64,000 nt of DNA. It comes from Anaerolineae bacterium. GTDB lineage: Bacteria; Chloroflexota; Anaerolineae; Aggregatilineales; Aggregatilineaceae. The first letter of the stretch is position 1. Each line of letters starts with the position of its first letter. Of this stretch, positions 42,826-50,887 are shown in pieces. Below the pieces are notes generated by a model, which did not search any database, had not been told where the DNA came from, and saw only the letters and a program-made list of their open reading frames with translations. The position numbers and the translations under genes were made by a program. The stretch lies in NCBI GenBank assembly GCA_016930015.1, contig JAFGHR010000084.1, forward strand, positions 1 through 64,000, read 5' to 3'.

Positions 42826-45585
42826 TCAGGGTGTATCCAGGCTGGTGATACGATCTGGACTGGCGACCGGCAGGATAAACGTGAATTCGCTGCCGATGCC
42901 TATCTGGCTTTCAACCCAGATCGCGCCGCTCATGGTTTCCACCAGTTTTTTAGTGATCGCCAGGCCCAGGCCGGTCCCCCCATAAGCGCGGGTGGTGCTG
43001 CCGTCGGCCTGGCGGAACTCGTCAAAAATGATCGTCTGGTTTTCCGGGCTGATGCCGATCCCGGTATCGATCACGGATGTCAGGATCAGCCTGGCGCCGT
43101 CTTGTTCGATCAAGCTGCTCTTGATCGTAATGCTGCCTTGCGCGGTGAACTTGATGGCATTACTCAACAGGTTGGTGATGATCTGCCGCAGCCGGTTGGG
43201 GTCGGCATACACGCGCGGCAGGTCCGCCGGGACATTGATCAACATCGCCAACCCGCGCTCACCGGCCTGTGATTCCATCGTCTGGACTACCGCAATGATC
43301 GATTCGTACACATCCACGGCCTCGAATTGAAGTTCCATGCGCCCGGCGTCGATTTTGCTGAGGTCAAGCAGATCGTCGATCAAGGACAGCAAATTGCGGC
43401 CATTGCGCGCGATGCGCTCGATACGGTTGCCCTGCTCCTCGTTGAGCTTGCCGTAAATTTCGGCCATCAGCCCGTCGCTGAAACCGATGATCGAGTTAAG
43501 CGGCGTGCGCAGTTCGTGGCTGATCGTGGCCAGGAACTGGCTTTTCAGGCGGTTGGCTTCCGACAGTTCGACCGCGCGCTGTTCGAGTTGTTTGAACAAC
43601 AGCGCGTTGTCGATGGCGACTGACGCCTGGGCGACCAGGGTTTGAGCGAGCCGGATGCTGCCATCGGTGAAGATGCGGCCCGGCTCGTGATCGATCCAGG
43701 TCACGACGCCCAATACACGGTTGCCAGCGATCATGGGCAGCACAAGCTGGCTGTGTGCGTTTATGTTTTCGAGCAGTTGGCGCGCGCTGGCATCGACGTT
43801 TGGATCGTGTACGTAGACGGTGATCGGCTGGCGGTTCTGAATGGCGGTGGCCACCGCCATGTGTTCGTCCAGGAGCAGCAGCGCGCGATCAGCCTGCGAG
43901 CGGCGGTTGCCGCCATTATTCGGGGCGTGGTAGTGGGCTTCGATACGCACCGCGTTAAGATTCGTCTCGTACAGCCCGACCATGCAGGTTGACGTATTGA
44001 GCGCTTGGCCCAGGTGACGCACCATCGCGTGTGTGAGTTCGGTATAGTTCAGGAGCGCGGTCAGGTCCTGGCCGATCTCATACACGATGATTTGTTCGTG
44101 GAGCCGCTGCTGTGTTTGGGCGTAGAGCCGCGCATTTTCGAGCGCGGTGCTGAGCTGTGCGGCCAGTGTTTCCAGCGCGATACGCTCCAGATCGGTGAAC
44201 GCATTGAGCTGGGTTGACAGCACATCGATCGCGCCGATGATCTGTTCACCCCGGCGCAGCATCACGGTAATACAACTTTGCAGGCTGTGTTGTTCTTCGA
44301 GCGAAACATAGTCGGGATCATAACGCACATCGGGCACAACCTGCGTCTGGTTTTCGCGGATCCCGCGCCCCACCACGCCCTCATCGATCGGAAATGAGTA
44401 ATCCTCCGGGGGCAGCAGCTTGGGCGAGCGGGCAGCGCTGGCGCATATTTCAACGCGCTGCCGGTCCTCGGTCACGCGCATGACGTGTACGGCCTCGTGG
44501 CCGAGCATGTCGTAAATGCTGTGTGCCGCGCGGTCGAACAGGCTCTTCGTTTCCAGGATCGCGTACAGGTTTTGGCTGATGCGGTTGATCTGGTTAAGCA
44601 TATCGGCCCGGCGGCGTTCGGCAGCGAACATCTGCGCGCTGGACAGGCCGACCGCGATCTGGTTGGCGATGGTCTGCACGATGGTGATCTGGTCGGTGGT
44701 AAATTCCTCGCTTTGCTGGTTGATCAGGTGCAGCACACCCAACGTGCGTTTGCGCGTGTTGAGCGGGCAGGCGAGCACATTCTGGCAGTGCGGCCCGGAC
44801 TCCGGCGGGGGAGTCGGGCTGTAGAAGTATTCGCCGGTATGGTATACGTCAACCAGGTATCCCGGCCCATCGAGCGGTTGAGGGGTGCGCGGCCAGGTTT
44901 GGGCCAGGCCGAATAACGATTGTTCGTGAACTCCAAGCTGGTACGTGACATGATCCGGCAGCAGCAGTTGGGCGCCTTCACAGTTGAGCAGATCGGATGT
45001 TTCGCGCACGGCGTTGATCAACATCTCGTCCAGGTTGAGTGTCGCGCTGGTGATGCGTGCCAGCCGTTGAAGCGCGGCGGTTTCGCGCAGTTGGACTTGT
45101 ACACTCTCAGTCAGTTGGCTGTGATCCAGCGCCAGTTCACGATAAAGCTGGATCGTGTACAACACCAGTGCTGTCTGGTCGGCCATCGTCTGCAAAATGG
45201 CGAGATGCTCGCTGGTGAACGCGTTAGGCTGGTGGCTTTCCAGGTTATAAACACCCAACAACTCGCCGCCAAACACGATCGGCACCACCAGTTCGGCGCG
45301 CGAGTCAGGATCAATAAACTCGCTGCGCGGATCATCCCGCATGTCAAGGATCATTTCGGGTTGTTTACGTTCGGCAGCTTGCCCGACAATGCCTTTACCC
45401 AGCGATACACGCTTGATCACCAGCGAACTGTCCCCAACGTAAACATGCGGCAGCAAAACCTGCGTGTCGGGATCAAAGAGCGCCAGTCCGCCGCTGTCAA
45501 ACGGGATGGCTTCGCGGATGCGTTGCACGGTGTTCAGCAGCAAGTCACTGATATCAAACGGCAGGGTAGCCATGTGTTGTGTCAT
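42826..45585 (-). CDS. Soluble histidine kinase with four GAF domains
   Basis: A 919-residue protein with no membrane segment. About four GAF domains in a row (~10-150, 170-320, 335-480, 500-660; e.g. GKGIVGQAAERKQPEMILDM, EGVVGRGIRENQTQVVPDVR) precede HisKA with His690 in ISHELRTPLNSIIGFSDG and a HATPase with NLLSNAIKFT and GTGLGLAITKKL. GAF domains bind small ligands or chromophores; I see no clear bilin Cys. ATG 45585 is taken as start; TTG 45591 or ATG 45573 are possible. It is first in the leftward kinase operon. Confidence 0.9.
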   Translation of the reverse strand: MTQHMATLPFDISDLLLNTVQRIREAIPFDSGGLALFDPDTQVLLPHVYVGDSSLVIKRVSLGKGIVGQAAERKQPEMILDMRDDPRSEFIDPDSRAELVVPIVFGGELLGVYNLESHQPNAFTSEHLAILQTMADQTALVLYTIQLYRELALDHSQLTESVQVQLRETAALQRLARITSATLNLDEMLINAVRETSDLLNCEGAQLLLPDHVTYQLGVHEQSLFGLAQTWPRTPQPLDGPGYLVDVYHTGEYFYSPTPPPESGPHCQNVLACPLNTRKRTLGVLHLINQQSEEFTTDQITIVQTIANQIAVGLSSAQMFAAERRRADMLNQINRISQNLYAILETKSLFDRAAHSIYDMLGHEAVHVMRVTEDRQRVEICASAARSPKLLPPEDYSFPIDEGVVGRGIRENQTQVVPDVRYDPDYVSLEEQHSLQSCITVMLRRGEQIIGAIDVLSTQLNAFTDLERIALETLAAQLSTALENARLYAQTQQRLHEQIIVYEIGQDLTALLNYTELTHAMVRHLGQALNTSTCMVGLYETNLNAVRIEAHYHAPNNGGNRRSQADRALLLLDEHMAVATAIQNRQPITVYVHDPNVDASARQLLENINAHSQLVLPMIAGNRVLGVVTWIDHEPGRIFTDGSIRLAQTLVAQASVAIDNALLFKQLEQRAVELSEANRLKSQFLATISHELRTPLNSIIGFSDGLMAEIYGKLNEEQGNRIERIARNGRNLLSLIDDLLDLSKIDAGRMELQFEAVDVYESIIAVVQTMESQAGERGLAMLINVPADLPRVYADPNRLRQIITNLLSNAIKFTAQGSITIKSSLIEQDGARLILTSVIDTGIGISPENQTIIFDEFRQADGSTTRAYGGTGLGLAITKKLVETMSGAIWVESQIGIGSEFTFILPVASPDRITSLDTP

Positions 45586-45730
45586 AGTCAACCACAGTAA
45601 TTAAAGAGAAGTTGTTGAACTGCGTTTTCTCAGAGCGTGTAATCGGGTGTAGCCAATACGATCACCATTTGTCCTACCGTCCTTTTATAGTCGCTTACGC
45701 CTGTTGGGGCAAATGCCTGCCATCGCGTCA

Positions 45731-45947
45731 CAAGGTAATCGCTTCAAATGGATGGTTGAGGTTTTGTTATAACGCCTTCCCCCTAATCCCCCTTCCAACC
45801 AGGCTGGACGGGGGACTTTTTTACACGGGGTCGCTGCATGTGCGCCCGCAACTGGCTGTTTTTGCCCCTCTTTGGCTTGGCCGGGGAGGGGCAGCCGGGC
45901 GTAGCCCGGTGGGGAGGGGCGTTTTGGATTTTGAAGCGATAGCCCTG
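45731..45947 (+). mobile_element. MITE-like element, copy B (217 bp)
   Basis: Left end CAAGGTAATCGCTTCAAA, right end complementary to CAGGGCTATCGCTTCAAA. The flanks CATCGCGTCA (45721-45730) and CCTCGCGGCA (45948-45957) match at 8 of 10 positions. The centre repeats the CCCCCTAATCCCCC / GGACGGGGGACTTTTTT hairpin. It lies between ppa and the kinase operon. No coding capacity. Confidence 0.85.
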
Positions 45948-45970
45948 CCTCGCGGCAGGTGCTTGTCGCA

Positions 45971-46029
45971 CGTGTCGCCGGTGCGTGTCGCCGGTGCGTG
46001 TCGCCGGTGCGTGTCGCTGGTGCGTGTTG
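45971..46029. repeat. 13-bp tandem repeat, four copies plus a part
   Basis: CGTGTCGCCGGTG is repeated at 45971, 45984 and 45997, with a one-base variant at 46010 (CGTGTCGCTGGTG) and a partial fifth copy. It starts 24 bases after mobile-element copy B and ends 67 bases before the ppa stop. No function is visible. Confidence 0.85.
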
Positions 46030-46095
46030 TAGGACCGTGTAGATCATGCGTTTGGTGGCAGCGGTCGTTGTGGCATGCGTGCGCGGTGCCGCCGC

Positions 46096-46644
46096 CTAGA
46101 CCACCATATCGGGCGGGAACTGCTCTTTATAGCGCTGTATCGATTGCAGAATCACCTGGCGTGCAACGTCTGCGCCTTCCCAGCCTTGGGGTGTCACCTG
46201 GATGCCTTGAAGCTGTTTGTACGTCTGGAAAAAGTGCGCCACCTCGTTTAGGAAGTGCTTGGGCACGGCGGTGATATCGGTGTAATCGTCAAAGATCGGA
46301 TCGGTCGCAGGCACAGCCAGAATTTTGTCATCCGGATCGCCCCGGTCGATCATGTGGAAAATGGCGATCGGGCGCGCTTCGATCACGCATCCGGAAAATG
46401 TTGGCTCGTTAACCATGACCATGATGTCCATCGGGTCACCGTCTTCGGCGAACGTCTGCGGGATCAGCCCGTAATCGCTGGGGTAGTGCATAGGACTGTA
46501 CAGCACCCGGTCGAGTTTGATCACACCGGCTTTTTTGCTGTACTCGTATTTGTTCCGGCTGCCTTTGGGAATCTCCACAATACAATACACGGCGTTGGGG
46601 ACATTCGGGCCGGGGGGTAGGCTGTGCCACAGGTTAATGGCCAT
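46096..46644 (-). CDS. ppa: Inorganic pyrophosphatase (family I)
   Basis: A 182-residue soluble enzyme that splits pyrophosphate to two phosphates and so drives biosynthetic reactions. The family I motifs are intact: [12 protein letters not shown] (~24-35), [12 protein letters not shown] (~53-64), the metal-binding [10 protein letters not shown] (~67-76) and DDKILAVP (~104-111). GAGGT lies 8 bases before the ATG. The length is normal for a bacterial hexameric enzyme. Confidence 0.95.
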   Translation of the reverse strand: MAINLWHSLPPGPNVPNAVYCIVEIPKGSRNKYEYSKKAGVIKLDRVLYSPMHYPSDYGLIPQTFAEDGDPMDIMVMVNEPTFSGCVIEARPIAIFHMIDRGDPDDKILAVPATDPIFDDYTDITAVPKHFLNEVAHFFQTYKQLQGIQVTPQGWEGADVARQVILQSIQRYKEQFPPDMVV

Positions 46645-46757
46645 AGGTGCTTAACCTCATTGTCATGATCATGCAGGCCAGTGCGCTGGCTGGTATCCGG
46701 TCTTATGCTAATTGTAACCTATAGTGCTGGCTGGTGATCGCTGATTTCCCCGTCGGC

Positions 46758-47051
46758 CTATTGTTCAGGACGGGGATAGGGCTGGTCTTCATGCTGAGAG
46801 GGTGCAGTTTGGGGAACGTACCGGTTGGGCGGCGGGCCGGATTCGCCGATCAGGACTTCCAACTGCCGGATCGCGCATTCGTCGTACAATACCACCCGGC
46901 ACACGTCACATTGCCAGGCCGGGATATTGGGCATATGTACCAGGCTGTCCTCGTATGCATGTACGTAGGTATGTTGGGTCGGGTGGAGGTGACCGAGATG
47001 GCAGTATGGGCAGGTATTGGATTCTGGTGGTTGATTTGTCTGGTTTGACAT
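46758..47051 (-). CDS. YgiT-type zinc finger protein
   Basis: A 97-residue protein with two Cys pairs, CPYCHLGHLHP (~14-17) and QCDVCRVVLYDE (~48-51), the arrangement of YgiT-type (MqsA N-terminal-like) zinc fingers, then a Pro/Gln-rich tail. In other bacteria such domains occur in antitoxins or alone; no toxin gene is next to it. It starts 10 bases after the lepB stop and is probably co-transcribed. Confidence 0.7.
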   Translation of the reverse strand: MSNQTNQPPESNTCPYCHLGHLHPTQHTYVHAYEDSLVHMPNIPAWQCDVCRVVLYDECAIRQLEVLIGESGPPPNRYVPQTAPSQHEDQPYPRPEQ

Positions 47052-47061
47052 GGCCTGTGCG

Positions 47062-47790
47062 TCAATAGGGGTTCGAATAAGGCGGTGTGGGTGTGGCTGG
47101 CGGCGGAAATGCCGAAGACGTGAACCCGGTTTCGGGTGGAATAATGGTCGGCGTAGGTGTAAGTGTGGGCGTAGGCGTGATCGTTGGCAGCGGCATCCCG
47201 CGTTGTTCGTCGAATGACTCGTGTTCGATCAATCCCCAGTCTTTGGGCGGCCAATAACGTACAAAAGCCCGTCCCACGAGGTACTTCCGGTTGATCGGGC
47301 CAAAATCCTGTGAGTCTTTGCTGGAGCCGCGATTATCACCCAGAACAAAATACTCCTCCGGCCCCACGACCCATTCCCCGTCACATGTTTTTCCCCGGCA
47401 CCAGTTTTCGTTATCGATATAGGGTTCTTCCAGCCGTTTGCCGTTGACATAAACCCGGCTGTCCTGAATGGTGACAGTTTCACCGGGCAGCCCGATCACA
47501 CGCTTGATGAAGTCGCGGTCCGATTGCAGCGGGTAATGAAACACGACCACGTCACCGCGACCGGGTTCGCCGAGAATATACGACAGGCGGCTGACGATGA
47601 TAAACTGGTCGGTGTTAAAGTTGGGCAGCATGCTGTGCCCGTCCACCACAAAACGCGCCGTCGCCAGGTTCACAAATGTGTAAATCGCGGCGATCAGCAG
47701 AACGGTTTCGATCGTTTCGCGCAGAAACGAACCGGACTGCCGCAGGCGCGGGCGGGGCACGTTGGTGAAAACCTCCTCAACCGGAAGCAT
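47062..47790 (-). CDS. lepB: Signal peptidase I
   Basis: About 242 residues. It removes signal peptides on the outer face of the membrane. The N-terminal anchor (TIETVLLIAAIYTFVNLA) is followed by the catalytic Ser in VDGHSMLPNF, the general-base Lys in RDFIKRVIGLPGETV, and GDNRGSSKDSQDFGP. The C-terminus is an unusual Thr/Pro-rich tail (TPTPTLTPTPTIIPPETG). The start is uncertain: ATG 47790 has no site, TTG 47838 has AGCAGG, and GTG 47760 follows GAGGAGG at long spacing and would give the most typical N-terminus. Confidence 0.88.
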   Translation of the reverse strand: MLPVEEVFTNVPRPRLRQSGSFLRETIETVLLIAAIYTFVNLATARFVVDGHSMLPNFNTDQFIIVSRLSYILGEPGRGDVVVFHYPLQSDRDFIKRVIGLPGETVTIQDSRVYVNGKRLEEPYIDNENWCRGKTCDGEWVVGPEEYFVLGDNRGSSKDSQDFGPINRKYLVGRAFVRYWPPKDWGLIEHESFDEQRGMPLPTITPTPTLTPTPTIIPPETGFTSSAFPPPATPTPPYSNPY

Positions 47791-48002
47791 GGGGATACCG
47801 GATGGAACAGGTGTTATGGGTTCGTGTGAAACGGTCAAGATGGCCTGCTTTGTGTTGTGTTTTTCGATCGTGCCGGGATGTTGGGCCGGAATTGGGGTCC
47901 AGGCAGAAAAACCAGCACCCACTATAACGCATCGAACCCCGGCTGACAATGGGCAACCGCGCACAGTGCATGCAGAATGTATCAGGGATTTCGCCCGGCG
48001 GT

Positions 48003-48896
48003 TTATACCGGCCAGTCCCCCGACGCATAACCGACACCCAATGTCTTTGGCCCGACGTGTACGCCCAGCACCGGCGCAGTGGGCACGACTGTCGCCAGGA
48101 CGCAGTCAAACTGGTCCTGCAGCCGGGTTATGAGCTGGTCGGCCAGCGTAGAGTCATCGCCATAGAGCGCAATAGCGCGCAGCTTGTTGTCTTCGCCCAC
48201 GTCCTTGGCGATGCGCTCGACGAATACGTCAATGGCTTTAGCCAGGCTGCGCGCGCGTCCGGCGGAGACATAGGTCCCGGCGGCATCGCCTTCCTTGGTC
48301 ACGGTGATAATGGGCTTAATACGCAGTGCCTGCCCGATCTGGTAGCGCACGGCGCCGATACGCCCGCCCCGGTGCAAATAGGACAGGTCTTCGACGCTGA
48401 ACAGCAGTTCGCCGCACGCGTGCGTTTGGCGCAGCAGGGGCAGGATCGCGTCCACACCGTATCCGGCCCGGATGGCACGCGCGGCGGTCAGGACTTGCAG
48501 CCCCAGCGCGGCTGAAAGCGTCCCGCTGTCCCATACCGTGATCGGGTAATCGGGCAGGCTTCGGGCGGCCTGCCGGGCCACGTTGACGGTTCCGCTCAAG
48601 CCTTCGCTGAGGTGAATCGACAGGATCGGTGCGCCCGTCTGGGCGATTTCACGGTACAGGGCTTCGAAATCGGGAACCGTCGGCTGGGACGTAGTCGGGT
48701 GTACATCACCGATTGCCAGCCGTTCGTAGAACTGTTCGTGCGTGATATCGATTCCGCTGCGGAACGATTCGCCGCCAAACAGGATGCTCAGCGGCGCGAC
48801 GTGGATCGCGTACTGCTCGAACAGGTCGGGCGGCAGGTCGCAGGCGGCATCGGTGACAATGACGGGTAAGGTGTTGGGGGCAGGTGATTCGGGCAT
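48003..48896 (-). CDS. DegV family protein (fatty-acid binding)
   Basis: A 297-residue protein from ATG 48896 (GAGGAG upstream). The DegV fold is shown by IVTDAACDLPPDLFEQYAIH, PLSILFGGESFRSGIDIT, TSQPTVPDF, SIHLSEGLSGTVNVARQAA and DLSYLHRGGRIGA. DegV/FakB proteins hold a fatty acid in a buried site, in some bacteria for fatty-acid kinase FakA. No fakA is in the window. It is upstream of lepB on the same strand. Confidence 0.88.
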   Translation of the reverse strand: MPESPAPNTLPVIVTDAACDLPPDLFEQYAIHVAPLSILFGGESFRSGIDITHEQFYERLAIGDVHPTTSQPTVPDFEALYREIAQTGAPILSIHLSEGLSGTVNVARQAARSLPDYPITVWDSGTLSAALGLQVLTAARAIRAGYGVDAILPLLRQTHACGELLFSVEDLSYLHRGGRIGAVRYQIGQALRIKPIITVTKEGDAAGTYVSAGRARSLAKAIDVFVERIAKDVGEDNKLRAIALYGDDSTLADQLITRLQDQFDCVLATVVPTAPVLGVHVGPKTLGVGYASGDWPV

Positions 48897-49103
48897 AGGA
48901 CACTCCTCGATATGATCACAGGCGTGATGATACCAGTTAGCCCCACGCAACGCAGCGGGGCACGTTATAGTAGCGCAGCACGCGCCGAAATACCAGTTTG
49001 TGACCCTGTGCCTATGCAGCGAGCGCAGTTGCTACAGGGCAGACGCACTCACAAGTAATCAAATCAATGGTGTTGGCGGCATGAAAACAAGGTAGGGCAG
49101 GGA

Positions 49104-50696
49104 TCAGGCCAGTGCCAGCAGGTTGTAGACTAAGATCGGCTTCTGGCGGCCTTTGACGGTGATTTCGCCTATCTCTTCGATCTCAACCTGATCGCTTATG
49201 CGGTTGTATACCTCTGACGATATCAAGATTTGGCCGGGCATGGCGCGTTCCTGAAGGCGCTTGGCGACGTTGACGGTGTCACCAATGGCGGTGTAGTTCA
49301 TGGCTCTGGCCGTGCCGATGTTGCCAACTACCACTTCGCCCAGGTGCACGCCGATCCCAAATGCCAATCCTTCACCTGCAACACTGGTATTGCGCTCAGC
49401 GACCGCGATTTGCAGCGCCACCGCCGCATCAATTGCGCGATAGGGGTGATCGGGTTGGTCTTCGGGCGCATTAAAAAAGGCCATCACGGCGTCGCCCAGA
49501 AACTTGTCGAGCGTGCCCTCACGCCCAAAAATCACGTCTGTGGCGATCTTAAAGTATTCGTTCAGCAAGCTGACCACGTCTTCGGGCGGGGCATGTTCGC
49601 TAAAAGCCGTATAAGCGCGCATGTCAGCAAACAGCACCGAGATCTCGCGGCGGCGCCCGCCCAGTTGCAGGGCGTCCGGATTCTCAAGGACGCGGTCAAC
49701 TACGCTCGGCGCGACGTAACGTTCAAATGCGCTGCGAATGGACCGGCTCTCTTGTTGGGTGGTTTCGCGGAGTGCGGCATAGTTGCGGGCGTTTTCGATG
49801 GCAATGGCGGCGTAGTCACCCAGCGCGCTGAGCATCGCGCCGTCCTGCTGTGTAAACGGGACCGCGTCAACTTGAAGGTTGGCGACGCTGATCACGCCCA
49901 TGACACGCTCGCCGATCATCAGCGGGACGGCGGCAACGGCGGTAGGCAGCATGGGATTTTGGGCGCGGTGTTTGCGCAGTTCTTCCGGCGAAAACACAAC
50001 CGCTTTGCCCGATTGGATGGCATGCCACGCGATCTGGTCGCTGCTGACTTCGTTAGTTGGCTGGGCGCTGGCGTCACCACGCTGTTTGACGGCCCGGCAG
50101 ACGAGTTGGTTGCCGTCGAGCAGCAGCAGGCTGCCTTGTTCGGCCCCAATAACCTGGGTCGCGGCGTCGACAACCCGCACTAAAAGCTGTTCCATACTGA
50201 CCAGGGCGGTGACACTTTTGCCGATCTGGTAGAGGGTGTTTAATTCCTGGACACGGCGGTTCAGGGTGCGATTGGCCTGGAGCAGGCGTTCGGTGAGCGC
50301 GTCTTTTTCACGGCGGAGCCGGACTTCGCTCAGGCAGCGATCCAGCGCGTCGAGCATCTCGTCCACGGTGTAGGGTTTTTTGACGTAGTCGCGTACCCCT
50401 TTGCGGTAGACCTCGATCGCGATCTCTTCGGACCCGTGGAAGGTCATCAGGATAACAGGGATACTCCAGCCTTCGTCGTTGAGCGCGTCGAGCACCTGCA
50501 TGCCGTTCATACGCGGCATTTGCAGGTCCAGCAGAATCACGTCCGGGTGATACTTCCGCACCATATCCATGCCTTCAAGGCCGTCGCGGGCTACCAGGGC
50601 GGTATATCCGTTCGGCTTGAGGACATAATCAACGATGAATTCGCGGTTATCGCGTCCATCGTCGACGACAAGTACTCTGACTTCGTTGTCGTTCAC
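49104..50696 (-). CDS. Receiver-GAF-class III adenylate cyclase
   Basis: A 530-residue protein. Receiver 1-125 with acceptor Asp57 in VILLDLQMPRMNG and Lys in YVKKPY; a coiled segment; a GAF domain (~165-310); then a class III cyclase (~345-520) with FADMRAYTAF (metal Asp), TLDKFLGDAVMA (Lys and metal Asp) and NYTAIGDTVNVAKRL (Thr, Asn, Arg). The ATP-selecting Lys/Thr pair is present. It is the second REC-cyclase of the window, so cAMP output seems to be set by at least two inputs. Confidence 0.9.
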   Translation of the reverse strand: MNDNEVRVLVVDDGRDNREFIVDYVLKPNGYTALVARDGLEGMDMVRKYHPDVILLDLQMPRMNGMQVLDALNDEGWSIPVILMTFHGSEEIAIEVYRKGVRDYVKKPYTVDEMLDALDRCLSEVRLRREKDALTERLLQANRTLNRRVQELNTLYQIGKSVTALVSMEQLLVRVVDAATQVIGAEQGSLLLLDGNQLVCRAVKQRGDASAQPTNEVSSDQIAWHAIQSGKAVVFSPEELRKHRAQNPMLPTAVAAVPLMIGERVMGVISVANLQVDAVPFTQQDGAMLSALGDYAAIAIENARNYAALRETTQQESRSIRSAFERYVAPSVVDRVLENPDALQLGGRRREISVLFADMRAYTAFSEHAPPEDVVSLLNEYFKIATDVIFGREGTLDKFLGDAVMAFFNAPEDQPDHPYRAIDAAVALQIAVAERNTSVAGEGLAFGIGVHLGEVVVGNIGTARAMNYTAIGDTVNVAKRLQERAMPGQILISSEVYNRISDQVEIEEIGEITVKGRQKPILVYNLLALA

Positions 50697-50887
50697 AAGG
50701 GTGATTCAGCCCCCTCACTGGTGGAATACATCCGCCAGTCAGTATAGTGCAAATCGGTGAATGCGGCTACTACCGCTGCTGCCGTAAATCGGCCAGGCGT
50801 GGGGCATGCAGCAGGTAAACGGTGTGAGCCTGCTGCACGATTTCGGATACAATATGAAAAACAGGAACTGCCAAAAGGACTCGTATC

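Noticed and set aside
36000-45600. An antibiotic biosynthesis cluster around the AAC(3)-like gene
   Set aside because: No biosynthetic enzymes, carriers or exporters are nearby; the neighbours are sensor kinases.
46758-47051. YgiT-type zinc finger as an antitoxin of a toxin-antitoxin pair
   Set aside because: No toxin-like gene is next to it; it sits between lepB and ppa.
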